A stretch of DNA of 64,000 nucleotides from Labyrinthula sp. Ha (GCA_015227615.1 JAALGZ010000002.1:1798001-1862000), one strand, 5' to 3'. Numbered from the stretch's first letter, positions 22,413 through 33,769 are shown. Numbers and translations are program-made. The notes: generated from the sequence alone by a model not told the origin.

Positions 22413-25400
22413 AATATCGCGAAGTATGATTTTTATCTTAATTCTTTGGTCAAAAAATTTCTTCCTAATTCAATATTTTTTCGAGAACCATGTCTAGGTA
22501 AACAATTTTTGTTTAGGTACATTTGAATTGAGATGTAAACTCGCACTTCTCATCACAAGAACAACACATTTGTTGTACATGGCGGCTAAATAGAAACTCG
22601 AAAAGGCAGGGGCCAAACGTGTTTGAAGCTGCTACAGGAAAGTTTTCTTCATAGTAGTAGAAATTACCTCTCCGTTTCAATTTGTATTATCTGTTGGATT
22701 ACTCAACAAACTCTGTGAAACTTTTTTGGTGGAACTCTTTAGTCTTGAGTTCTAGTAGGCAGTTAAGATTTGGAGTTTGGTTATATCCCAAAATTCCGAA
22801 AGATGAATTCATCATCCATTTGATTCTTCGAGTTAGCCTTCCGTTATTGACATTAAAGGAAAAATATGAATTTAGTTTAACAATAGTACCGGTAAGTATT
22901 TTCAACAGAAATCGGAAGGAACATACCGTGAACAATGAACTGATAAGAAATCATACATGTATGGTGGTTATGAATTGTGATACCACGTATAGGGAAATTC
23001 GTATATGGTTAACAATTAAATACCTCTATTATTTTGGGGAAGATGTCAACCAAGTATGTGTTACAATTTGATCTAAATGAACTATCAAGTTCATTAATTC
23101 GGACATATCCTGAGGAAGCCATTTTTACCATGAGCGCCACGGCCTGAAATTGTGCGTTTTTTGTTTCTACTTTATCACGGTTGAAACTTCCTAGAAGTCG
23201 AAAGCGAATACTCTTGAGTACCACGAACAGGTTGCCCACTTTTTTTCTCATTGGTCTATATGAAAATTGCTTTAAATTAAAATAAAAAATTAAACCGAGG
23301 AGAACAAGTACATATTATATATATGTACCCGCCCAGAGATTATTGACGATCGATGTTAAGCTGAAGAAGAAGAAAAAAGCTGGATGTGAAAAAAAAAGCA
23401 AGTGGAAGGTAGATGACGTGATATAGAGGGAAAATGAGTAATGCTGTGACTTCTAGTAGGAAGAAGTCTAGAGATCTTAAGCTATATACAGCAATTTCAG
23501 GTTCCAATATTACTTATAAAAGAAATAAGAAATTCTAAGCATATCTGTACAAACAGAATGAGCTCTGAAATGACTCACACAAAGGGGAATTATGGTTGAT
23601 GGTCGGCGCAAAGCTTAAGAAGAGCGAGAATCTCAGATATCATGTATACAAGGAAGAAGATGATCGATGTCAAGCTACTAAGGAATAAGTTAAACCTTAC
23701 ATATGCATGCAAGAAGAATGTAAATGAACGAGGTTTCAAGGCCATTGGAAGGGCTAGTAGCAAAAAGAGTTGTGCCTGCTCTGGTGCTGAACGGCATTTT
23801 GTGGATGCATCTTCGACCAATAACTTTGTAACATTCGCCTTATTAGTTCTTCCTTTTCCTGTGATAGTTAATATATTGGTTATAGTAGATTATAAAGTAA
23901 TGTTAGGTTATCTTTGGTGTACTAGGAGGAATTCCTAGGCCAACCTCAAGGAATGTCTTGAGATTTATTTTTGGCATTTAAAGCATAACTAATTAAGAAA
24001 ACCAATCGTAAGTTGAAAGTGATTGTGTTGCTCATCGCCCTCAAATTCTTTGATACAATGACTGGAGTCTTAAACACATTTTGTAGCAGGAATAAATTGT
24101 CTATAAGATTGGCTTACTCTTACTTCTTGAGTATTCAGACTACTCATCTAGCGATTTCGTTACTGATTTGGGACTTGCTGATGTTACTTTGAGCTCTATG
24201 TTAAGTGTTTACCGGTTAGTCTCACATTGATTGAGAAATGACTCAACTTCAGCAGCGTTGCCATATACCAAAAACAAACAAGAACGCTTTCTTGCAGCTC
24301 TTCTACGATTTCTGTGAAATATTTGCAGAGTAGATCCATATTTTTGTAAAGACAGGAGTTTTAACGGATTAGCACAGGATGTCTAAAGTATAAGGATCCT
24401 GGAACGTAGTAACTGAACAAGAATATGATAGGAATTGCGTAAAAGCTGGAAGGCATAGAAGACCTGGAAGCACAGCGCCGGGATACAAGCAGCTAAATGG
24501 ATGATAAAAGAACAGGAGTGCACAGCAGCCTTAGCATAAATGTATGAAGCATAGCATGCAATAGAATGGAGCTATTTAGAACTGTTTGAGGTGGTAGATT
24601 TGTCTTGTTATTACCCGAGCAAAATTTGTCCTGACACTAAATCCCTATAGCAAAGTAGGTAAGTAAGATATCGGGTAATAGACCACTATTTTTCTGAACT
24701 CTGGTTATAGCGCTATAGGAAACTGATAGTGATTGTCAAATCTGTTCATTCTCACATAGCTTTGAAAGTCAGTAACGCAGTACCGTTGTACAGCATCCAC
24801 AAGATACTTTAAAACAAAGTGCTGTCTCAATATAGGCCGACCAAATTTGAGTAAATGTATGAGCCCCAATCAAGGCTTCCTTTGAAATCTATAAGGGAAG
24901 CGTTAGCAATCTTGAAACCTTATGGTATATAGTGATGCGCCTAAAACGTTGAGGAGGGAAATCTGTTGTCTTCAATTTTCTGCAAAGCAACGCGAGTTTA
25001 CCTTAAGCACCCAACAAAATTTCAGGAGTGTAGCATTGCATTGGTTAGACTCTTATCTCGAAAAAAAATTGGATAAATATTCTGCAAATGGATAAGTAGA
25101 AACTATGGGGAGATATTGGGAATAGGTAAAAGAAGTGATTATCTCTACTTATGCTTCAAAACTCATTTTCCTTGAGTGTACCACTTCAAATAATTTTCTA
25201 CAAACTTTAAGTTTCTGGACTCCAGATTCCTTCAGTTTGTTTTTGTGCTTGCTAACCAAGTCAATAGTTTGGAACAAGTTCTCGACGAAAATTTGGAATC
25301 TTTACAGCATAAGTTCTTAAAGCGTGAAGCCTATTTTTGTGGTTGCTCCATGTTTAAGTTTGTACCTTGACTGGGTAGTATTCTCAAAACGGGAAAATCG

Positions 25401-25442
25401 ATAAGCTAAAACACCATAATAATAAGGTCCGCTGCTGATGGG
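22413..25442. other. intergenic, short unassigned frames
   Basis: Open frames of 76-129 codons occur on both strands at 22682-23251 and 23590-23938. They overlap one another, resemble nothing known, and could be parts of a spliced gene or chance. A copy of the 22-nt dispersed repeat starts at 23337. The last kilobase before the LTR element is featureless. Confidence 0.4.
23337..23358. repeat. short dispersed repeat, copy 2
   Basis: It matches 12861-12882 with one mismatch by eye (AGATTATTGACGATCGATGT). Confidence 0.35.
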
Positions 25443-25695
25443 TGTCAACATATAGACCTTGCAGTTCCTTAACTACCTTCGACTTGTGGAAGATTATCGT
25501 AAACATATTTGCTACTAACTAGCCTGTTACACACCTACGTGTGTACCTTATGTAATAGGCCTAGTGCACACATAGTGTGCACTCTGTGCAATATAGTTAT
25601 GTTCTTGGCTTGCTATATTATAGCCGTTACAATTATGTCATATTTAAACGTTAATACCTAACTAACAAGATCTCAGAAGTAGTATACTAAAGACA
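25443..25695 (+). repeat. 5' LTR
   Basis: About 253 bp, TGTCAACA to AGACA. It contains a perfect 9-bp-stem hairpin at 25563-25583 (AGTGCACAC, loop ATA, GTGTGCACT) next to TAGGCCTA. It differs from the 3' LTR by about eight substitutions, one 3-nt indel and the hairpin loop. Confidence 0.93.
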
Positions 25696-25764
25696 TTATT
25701 CGAATAACGTATATAACTGAGCACGTTACGAATATTAAGCAGAAAAGAGTAAGATACGCAAAAT

Positions 25765-27090
25765 ATGGATCAAGAAGAGACGAACGCGCGCACACAGCAC
25801 ACGGAAACTTCACCTTTACCGCAAGAAATGGACAGGGACGAGGCTCGTACAAACTTCTCACAAAATGATCTACCACAGACTCCTTCTTCTTCCACAAATC
25901 CAAGAACGACACGTAACTCTACTCAAGTATAAGGAAGCGAACTTTTATCTCCCAATGCCTTGGACCGAGTTAACCGTATTCAGAGGGAAAGAAGAACTTT
26001 AGTAAGAAGAGAAGAGCAGATAGAATCAAGAGAACTGGCTCTGGCTGAAAGAGAAGCAGCTATTCCTAAAAAGGAAGAGAGGATGAACAAGTTATTAGAA
26101 GAAGTAGAGAAGTGGACAGGGAATAGTAATGGTCAAGAGGAAGAAGCGAGAGGTTTCAATGACGCACGAAATCAAGAAGATCAACAAGATGGTGACAATT
26201 CATTAAGATCAGCAAGAGTTAGCGAAATAAAACCAGAAAGCTTTGGGGATAATTTATCTGACAACACGATGAAGAACAATGCTTTGGGCTCTTTTTACGC
26301 TCCGTGGTCAGAAACTGGAAGCCTTTATGTAGACAAGAAAGCTAAAAACAGCAGATACAATGTTCCAGCATACGATTGGCCACAAACTTCACATTCAAAC
26401 ACAGGATACCCTCTTATTCAGATGCCTTTACCTCTTAAGTTAAAGATTCTTACTGGCGATGCAATTGAAGCTTTCTTACATGATTTTCAAAACCTTGCAA
26501 GAAGTGTCCCAGGAATTAGCTTACAATCTCTTTTAACTAAAGAAGTATCGGAAGCGCTGTATCAAAGAGGCGTGGATATCTCCATTGGAAGAGCGATTCT
26601 TACTTATCTTCAAAAACACCTTGAGAAACACAGAAAATACGAACGTGGAAGATGCTTAATTAATCTTGAAGAAAACGTATTTTGGCCGGTGGGAAAACTT
26701 AAAGCGGTGGAACAAGTCTATTTATTCTTTGATGAAGTTTACAAAGCCCTAAAATACATGAACGCTGCGGAAATGAAGAAGAATAAGAAAAAGATTTGCA
26801 AGATCGTATTCCAGAAAATCCCTAGAGAGTTTGATCTAACTTACGAAGAGTTTCAATTTAACAGTGGAGATACGAGCCTTGAGACATTGAAATCACTCCT
26901 AGTGAACAGATATTTCGTTTTGAACAGAAGATCTAACAAGTTCAGGATGGAAGATGAGAAGATCAAAAAACAGAATCAAAGTGGGGCACATTCAACATCT
27001 AGAATCCGAAGAGAGAGGATCAGAACCTGTCCAACCTCTTCAGCAGTTACAAACATCCAAAATGAAGATGGCACGCGTTATTCATGCTGA
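25765..27090 (+). pseudogene. gag-like region of the LTR element
   Basis: The region begins with a Gln/Thr/Ser-rich leader, then a strongly charged coiled coil (VNRIQRERRTLVRREEQ, LALAEREAAIPKKEER), then a capsid-like globular part around LKILTGDAIEAFLHDFQNLA. No CCHC zinc knuckle is evident. The assignment rests on position before the protease and on the general layout of Ty3/gypsy gag. Confidence 0.65.
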
Positions 27091-27480
27091 GCGCGTTGGG
27101 GATTCTGATAGAACCATTAAACTAATGATGATGCACAAGGTTGATAGAAATTACGTCATCGTCAACGGGCTCGCAGATACCGGTGCTGATTACAATATTT
27201 CGAGTGTTGAAGCTATTGAACCTTATATTCTCAGAGAGGAAAAACCTAAGTTTGTAAAAGAAATCGAATTTTTAGACAAGAAGCGTTACCCAATCGACAA
27301 AGTTGTCATCGCGAAAGTTATCTTAATTCAGAAGGATTTTAAATTAAACTTGACGGAAAAACGATTTTTCTGCGTAAGAAGTCCTCCTTGGGACGATATA
27401 ATCGTTGGCGAAAGAACCTTACGAAGGTTTGGTGTTGAACTAGATATTAGCAAAGCTCCAGATATAGAGAAAGCTAAATA
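27090..27480 (+). pseudogene. retropepsin (aspartic protease) region of the LTR element
   Basis: The active-site signature GLADTGADYNIS (DTGA at 27176-27187) is preceded by a strand-rich lead-in. Spacing to the downstream DDIIVGERTLRRFG, which resembles the second conserved retropepsin motif, is as expected. Confidence 0.8.
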
Positions 27481-28239
27481 GGATGTTGGCAAGGAGTTAC
27501 CAACTCTGGAGCCAAGTACTGATGAAGCTGCTATAGTATCAAAGAAGAAGTTTCCGGAGAGACAATTTTACATTTTAATCTGTCACGATGGTTCGTCACT
27601 AGGATTCAGAGGTACCAATTTTATCAGGGAAATACAGCATTACACTTTTATATCCGTACTTATTGAGTTTCAACATTGGATGACTATATTTACAGTGTTT
27701 GCAGAAGCTGGATTCCGTATAGGAGAGTCAATAACTTTTGTAAACCAAACGCAGCCATCAATTCGTTTTCAAGGATCTCATTCTAAATTCAAATCGTTCA
27801 GGTATTTAATATTTTACAACGAGCAGCATCGTGACATAGATCTACATCAGCAGAAGAATAATGATATTCTAATGTTGCAGGCCGAAGCAGAGCAATACCT
27901 GATTAAAAATTTCCAAGATTTATTAAGAGGATCTGAATACAACATAGAAATACACGAATCTAACTTTTCAAGAGCTACTGATATACACTCGTTTACAAAG
28001 AATAAGGTTTCTTCAATCAAAGACATCCCATTGGAAGAGGTGACCTCAACACATTTTGATCACCTAGACGAAGTTCCAGTTGACAAGCCAATACCACCCA
28101 TTCTGATCTCCAACATGGTAGAAAACATACAGGAGGAGTTCAATGAGGTCGGGATTGGAGAAGGCAATATTGAGAAAGACGAAGAAACACAACTTTTAAA
28201 TGACATGATTACATCTAAAGTCGAGTCATCAAATCTAAA

Positions 28240-29060
28240 TGAAGATCAGAAAGCAGAAATAATACTTCTTAGGCGAAAAAATATAACCTCCTGGGGGATT
28301 ATACAATCGAACGCGAGGATGTCATCGTTGACTCCTATCGAGGTAACCCTCAAGGATGGTGCTCGTATCTTAAGAAGTGATGGATACCATCAAACCCCTG
28401 AAGAAGAAGAATTTTTGGAACGTAAGTTTACGGCATTAGCAAGCGCTGGAATTGTGGAACGAGCCAAAAACCCGGTTTGGGGTCATCTGGCATTCGTTGT
28501 ACCAAAGAAAATAGGTACATCTTCTAACTGGAATGAATTTAGTGCACATGAAAAAGAAAAATGGAAAAACAATAACCTGTTGAATAGGTTCAGGATGGTC
28601 GGTAACATGATCAAGTTGAATAAGATAACAGTGCCAACGGCGCTTAACCTGCCTAACCTTGAAAGACAATTATTATCCATCAAGAACTCTAAATTCTATT
28701 TGAAGTTGGATATTTTAAGTGGCTTCGATTTCCTACCCACCAAAAAAAGTTGTAGAGACATTTTTACCTTAGTTACACGCTGTGGAGCTTGGAGAATGCG
28801 GGGAGGTTCAATGGGGTTTTATAACACACCGGCTTTATTTTTCGAAAGAGTTGTAAATGAAGTTATTGACGGACCTGTTATTAAGAAGTTTGGTACCCCA
28901 TCTAATGGATCAATAGCTTGGTTGGGCGACTTATTAATTTATGCAGAAACCTTTCGATATTTATTAGAAGTATTTGAACATCTACTTAAGAGAGCTCAGA
29001 TCAAGCAGGTTAGATATAACTTAAGGAAGTGTGGCATCTGCGAAGAAGTGACTGTCTGGT
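28240..29060 (+). pseudogene. reverse transcriptase region of the LTR element
   Basis: Ty3/gypsy-type RT blocks can be followed: GIVERAKNPVWGHLAFVVPKK, then FRMVGNMIKLNKIT, FYLKLDILSGFD and MRGGSMGFYNTPALFFERV, with the active-site block and LLEVFEHLLKRAQ after it. The region belongs to a broken element. Confidence 0.85.
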
Positions 29061-29389
29061 GCGGACGTCAAGTTAAAGATGGAAAATGGAACTTCAGCCC
29101 CCGAGTTTTACAAAAAAGTTTTAGATATGCCCAAACCGATTTACAGACATCAAATGGCACAACTGGTATATTTTTCAAACTGGATTGGACCCAATATTCC
29201 TAATCTTTTGAAACTTCGAGCACTCTTTTCTGAATATACAAACCTTAAGGGTAAGAAATTAGTAGACATTGAAAAGAACAAGGAAATTATTACATGGACA
29301 GATGATCTCGAAGAAGCTTAAAAAAGTTAAAGAGTGCAATTTCTGAAGCTTCTCAAAGATTTTTATCTATTTACGATTACGAAAAACCG

Positions 29390-29780
29390 TTATTGCTTTT
29401 TACAGACAGCTCCTATTCAGTATGGAGTTTAGCAGTCTTTCCAGATAAAGAGGATACTATTAGCTCAGATGTACGAACTCTTAGACCAAAACCCATGATC
29501 TTTTTATCGGGTTCATTTACAAACAGTGAACTTCGATGGCACATTGCATCGAAGGAACTTTATCCTACTATATATTCCTTCCAACGCAATGGATTTATTA
29601 TGAGAACCCATGTTGGAGGAATACATGTCTATATGGACCATAGAACGTTACTCTCGGTTATTCACACTAAAGAAAACGAGAAACGTATCTAATGGGATCG
29701 TCTCTATAGATGGGCGATTCGCATCCAGTCCATTGACATGAAAGTTTACCACATCCCATCAGGAGATAATTTCGTTTCAG
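29390..29780 (+). pseudogene. RNase H region of the LTR element
   Basis: LLFTDSSYSVWSLAVF carries the first RNase H acidic motif (TDSS). ELRWHIASKELYPTIYS and GGIHVYMDHRTLLSVIH follow, as in the RNase H of Ty3/gypsy elements (E-K-E-L and TDH-like blocks). Confidence 0.8.
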
Positions 29781-30229
29781 ATTTATTAACTCGCTGGGAA
29801 TACAAAGAAGAACATTCTAAAGTTAGAAGAACCGCTGGCTTAATAACAGAAGATTATTTTTATGAGTCTGAAGATATTTACTTTTACGAAGATATCCCAA
29901 CTATTTCAGAAAATGAGGTTAAAATTTGGGATATTGTTCAAGAAGTTAAAGAAGTCTATTACAAAGATGTTCAAGAAGCAACGAAGGATAAAGCTTTTTG
30001 TTTAGGAAGAGTCGCCGTTTCAGAACAGGTTTCAAACTCTCAAGATGATGTATGACAATTTATTCAACCTCAGCAATTTAGCATTCCAACAAATCTTAAC
30101 TCTCTTAAAGCGAACTATTCTCAGTACATATTTCATATTTATCACCCTTTTGCAGAAAGCCGAAGCATGTGCAGATTACTTTAGACGATATACGAGTTGC
30201 TCAGGCCTCTCTTTCAGAAGAACAAGATG

Positions 30230-31000
30230 AAAATTACGATGTCCAGGATGGACTTTATTACAAAGATGGTAAGTTGGTTATTCCGAAGAACAAAGCTGTC
30301 GATATTATTATCAGAAATCACGTTTTAAAATGCCATCCGTCGTTAACTGCAGAGAAAAATTATCTAAATTCATATTACTTTGTTAGAATAAAGCAGAGTG
30401 ATTTAAACTGGATTATCAAGATGTATCATAATCGATGCCTACACTGTCAGAGGAATCCTTCTATTATTAGACGCCATTCAATTTTACGAAATTAGCTCGT
30501 AAAGCGAGAGAAATCATTAGGGCAGACTATTTATATATCAATAAAGCGGGATACATATTAGTTGTTTTAGACTCATGTACACGAAAAACGATGTTAACTC
30601 ATCACAAATCTCCTACTGCTGCGGGTTTAGTGGACACACTTATTCGTTGGAGAGGAGATTTATGCTTAGAAGAAAATTTTCTGGTTGTTACTGACAATGG
30701 AAGCCATTTCGCGAACCAACTAGTCAAGCAGTTTTCAGAGTCGATTGGATTCGAGCAATCGTTTAGCGTTGCTTTTAGCCCTTGGACTAATGGAGCTGTC
30801 GAGACTGCCAACAGTCTTATACTTAGGTGTATCCGCTCATTAACTTCTCAATTCCGATTACATGAAACTGAATGGCCAAAACTTTTAGACACTATTTCAT
30901 ATATTATCAATAATAAACCCAATCCTAGAAGAGAGGGAAACTCCCAACGAACTATTCACGTTGTTCAAGTTGGCTACTCCTTTATTAGAAATGGGTACCG
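30230..31000 (+). pseudogene. integrase region of the LTR element
   Basis: The HHCC zinc-binding part (HVLKCHPS followed by CLHCQRN) comes first. The DDE catalytic core follows, with VVTDNGSHFANQL and SPWTNGAVETAN holding the second Asp and the Glu. These are standard retroviral-type integrase features. Confidence 0.88.
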
Positions 31001-31434
31001 AGCATTTTGCTATACGCTTAAAGGATCGAATCGCAAAGCCTAACGATGTTGAAACATTAATTCTAGACTGTGAAAGACTGATGGAAGAAATAGATACACT
31101 TCAAGATCGTGTATATTCTACAGTAAAATTACAAAGAGACATTGAAAATTCAAGACGCAATAAAAGATGAGAACCTCTCATCCAATATGCTGAAGGGGAC
31201 CACGTGCTCGTTTCAGAGCACGGAACACCCAGTGCCAGCGAGAAGACTAGATTAAATTGGATTGGACCTTATCAAGTTGTCGAAATCGTCTCGGATAACG
31301 TTTATCAAGTGGAAAGTCTACTTGGCAAGCTTAAAACCGTTCATGGATCTAGGCTTTGGTTTTACGCTGATAAACTTCCTGTTGGTTCAACTAAACTCAA
31401 ATCTTTATTTGCTCATAACTTTCAAAGCTTAGAA

Positions 31435-31593
31435 GTAGAATCAATCATAGAAATAAGACTCACCAGATCTGCACCAGTTTATTATGAAGTCAAGGTGCGT
31501 TGGCTGGGATTTCAGGAGTCTGATGATACGTGGGAACCTTTAGTTAGTATTTACAAAGATTTGTCGTTGATGGTTCGAAGCTTTGTGGAGAAT
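31435..31593 (+). pseudogene. integrase C-terminal chromodomain of the LTR element
   Basis: VESIIEIRLTRSAPVYYEVK then VRWLGFQESDDTWEPL is a textbook chromodomain: the aromatic/hydrophobic strand, the WxGF turn and the DxTWEP helix start. In chromoviruses this domain directs insertion to histone-marked chromatin. Confidence 0.9.
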
Positions 31594-31767
31594 GACTTAT
31601 CCGATGTATTTCAAAAGAACAGTCTACTTACTTATTTACATAAATTGGATCAAGATCAACTCAACGTTTCTGAAGATATTGTAGCTCAAAAACCAGACGA
31701 TCTAATATTTCAAGTTCGTTATATTAAAACCACCAACAAGGATTATTTAGAACAAAGTCGTACTCTA

Positions 31768-31925
31768 GGATGGTTTCAAATTGAGAAGGAGATTTTATCT
31801 TTATTAGTTGCCAAATATGGATGTGGAAAATATGAAGATTACATTAATTCTGGAGCATTACCTTTCCGCAGCAAACAACAATTTTCTTCTCAACTACAAT
31901 CTTTATTGAAAATGCAATCAATAGG
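31768..31925 (+). pseudogene. Myb/SANT-like DNA-binding domain of the LTR element
   Basis: LGWFQIEKEILSLLVAKYG then GKYEDYINSGALPFRSKQQF then QLQSLLKMQSIGISHGL follows a protist Myb/SANT-like pattern (GW..EE...L...YG.G.W..I....LP.R...Q...Q.Q.LL..QS), with the helix spacing retained. It lies between the chromodomain and the methyltransferase. Confidence 0.6.
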
Positions 31926-32136
31926 TATTTCCCATGGACTTAAATTTATTATCGCTGACGCTAACAAGTTCCTGGCTGACGAGTTAGGAATAACAACATT
32001 CCATAAAAATCTTCCTGAAAAATTAAACATGCTAAAAGAAAAAGAACAAATCATACGGAGATTCAAAGAAGTTTGTAAGGAGCCAGTAGAACCCGTCGTT
32101 ATACCTTATTTTAGATGAGTCAGCGACCCATTACGT

Positions 32137-33228
32137 TTGAACTTGATGCTTTCAGAGTATGATGAAAATAAATACAAAGATTCTTATAAAGAGCATGGAA
32201 TACACTCTAAAAGTGATTTGGAGCAATTGATTAAAGTTCATCGCGACAACTATGTTTCTGAAATATTCTCTAATGAATCCTTTATTGAAGACATCTACAG
32301 AACAATCTTAGAAAACACAGATTATTGGACTACGCTTGCCGATTACAGAGCTGTTTTTACTTCGACTGAACATGCTATGGATTTCACCGCCAACTTAGCT
32401 CCTTCAACAAGATTTAATTCACAGTTTGGAGTAATTACACTGTCCGTTCTGGAGACAGGTATTATTCTTACTTATCTTTCTCATTCAAACCATGAAAAGA
32501 TTTTACTACAATATTTAGGTGGCAATCGTTATAGAATTGAAGGAAGTTTAGGTGATATTTATTTTGAACCTCCCAACGCTCGAATTTATATTTGTAATAT
32601 TCTAGATTTTCAACTTATTGGAAAACAAAATCAAGACATTTACAATATTATAGTTATGGACCCTCCTTGGCCTGTAGGAGCTCGTAATCCTACGAGAGGT
32701 GTTTCTTTAAACTATTCTACACTTTCATTAAACGAATTCAAAAGAATTAATATACCCTTACAATACTTCCATTTTGGAAGATTGCTTTTTATTTGGGTCA
32801 CAAATTATTCATATCTCGCTACTTTACAATGGGCTACTTCATTAAATTATTATTTAGAAGACACTATTACTTGGATTAAGAAGTATAACTCTGGTATTTT
32901 ACACAAAAGCCTTGGATACTTTATTCAACACTCTCAAGAAACCTGCTTAATATTTAGAAGAAAACAGAAACCTACACTACATTACAATGACACATTTAAC
33001 GAAAACGTTACTCTAGATTTTCCGAATTATTTTACATCAAACGTTTTCCTTCCTTCCGCTAAACCTGATTACTTTTACAAGTTGTTGGATCACTGTTACC
33101 CTAACTGCAACAAGATAGAATTCTTTGCCAGAGACAATAACAGCAGGCCCGACTGGAGTTTTGTTGGATTGGAACTTACACCTAATGCACATTTATCCTT
33201 TCTAAACTCCGTACGGACAGTCTCTTAA
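32137..33228 (+). CDS. MT-A70-family adenine methyltransferase carried by the LTR element
   Basis: An open frame of 363 residues. The catalytic motif DPPW is at residue 175 (32659-32670), preceded by the strand YNIIVM. Downstream are FIWVTN, an ITWIKK strand, a GYFIQHSQETCLIFRR segment and a SAKPDYFYKLLDHCYP block ending KIEFFARDNNSRPDW and VGLEL. All of these match the METTL3/METTL4/MTA1 family, which methylates the N6 position of adenine in RNA or DNA from S-adenosylmethionine. The N-terminal 130 residues are unassigned. The frame ends just before the polypurine tract, so it lies inside the mobile unit. DNA as substrate is an inference from the neighbouring chromatin- and DNA-binding domains. 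The true start may be further upstream, as part of a polyprotein. Confidence 0.88.
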   Translation: MNLMLSEYDENKYKDSYKEHGIHSKSDLEQLIKVHRDNYVSEIFSNESFIEDIYRTILENTDYWTTLADYRAVFTSTEHAMDFTANLAPSTRFNSQFGVITLSVLETGIILTYLSHSNHEKILLQYLGGNRYRIEGSLGDIYFEPPNARIYICNILDFQLIGKQNQDIYNIIVMDPPWPVGARNPTRGVSLNYSTLSLNEFKRINIPLQYFHFGRLLFIWVTNYSYLATLQWATSLNYYLEDTITWIKKYNSGILHKSLGYFIQHSQETCLIFRRKQKPTLHYNDTFNENVTLDFPNYFTSNVFLPSAKPDYFYKLLDHCYPNCNKIEFFARDNNSRPDWSFVGLELTPNAHLSFLNSVRTVS

Positions 33229-33238
33229 GAAAGGGGGA
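33227..33238 (+). other. polypurine tract of the LTR element
   Basis: AAGAAAGGGGGA lies directly against the first base of the 3' LTR, the expected place for plus-strand priming. Confidence 0.85.
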
Positions 33239-33488
33239 TGTCAACATATTGACCTTGCAGTTCCTTAACTACCTTTGACCTTTGGAAGATTATCGTAAAC
33301 ATATTTGCTACTAACTAGTCTATTAAACACCTACGTGTGTACCTTATGTAATAGGCCTAGTGCACACTATGTGTGCACTCTGTGCAATATAGTTATGTTC
33401 TTGGCTTGCTATATTATAGCCGTTGCAATTATGTCATATTTAAACGTTAATACCTAACTAACAAGATCTCAGTAGTATACTAAAGACA
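33239..33488 (+). repeat. 3' LTR
   Basis: About 250 bp, about 95% identical to the 5' LTR by hand count. The 9-bp-stem hairpin recurs at 33359-33379 with loop TAT instead of ATA. It is followed by TGGG, which also precedes the 5' LTR. Confidence 0.93.
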
Positions 33489-33769
33489 TGGGAAAGCTGT
33501 TTCACTTGGTAGTACACTTTGGGGCAAGAAGAACAACCAATGTAACTGATCACCACTTATATCCCAGTTTTACTACTAATGACCGCAAATTATAGCAGAA
33601 TAGACCAAGAACTCTGAACCGGAACAACGGGAACTACAACTCCACCCCTCGTTTTCTCTCCGTATCACACAAACTTCTCCCTAAAAACACAGATAAGTCT
33701 TATCTTCTTTCACAATGTGTATACCGGTTCTAACACTCTCGGTAACTACAATACGAAGCAATTGCAAAT

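Larger units (their letters stand above)
25443..33488 (+). mobile_element. Ty3/gypsy-type LTR retrotransposon with chromodomain and MT-A70 methyltransferase
   Basis: An 8.0-kb element with two LTRs of about 250 bp that begin TGTCAACA and end AGACA, flanked by a short target duplication (TGGG, or ATGGG if the last A is assigned to the duplication). Parts in order: gag-like region, aspartic protease, reverse transcriptase, RNase H, integrase, chromodomain, Myb/SANT-like domain, MT-A70 methyltransferase, polypurine tract, LTR. The order protease-RT-RNaseH-integrase-chromodomain marks the Ty3/gypsy chromovirus-like group. The element is a fossil with about ten breaks in its coding region. The LTRs are about 95% identical by hand count, which suggests a moderately old insertion; without a mutation rate no age in years can be given. 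I found no convincing tRNA primer site after the left LTR. It inserted about 280 bp upstream of a 7TM-RGS gene. Confidence 0.92.

Noticed and set aside
22682-23251. A 129-codon plus-strand frame and two minus-strand frames
   Set aside because: They overlap on opposite strands, have no recognisable domain, and the frame lengths are not unusual for this base composition.
23590-23938. Overlapping frames of 76 and 98 codons on opposite strands
   Set aside because: Neither resembles a family, they are mutually exclusive, and no splice chain extends them.
25696-25720. Primer binding site after the 5' LTR
   Set aside because: No match to a tRNA 3' end starting TGG was found; TTATTCGAATAA there is a palindrome but not a recognisable primer site.
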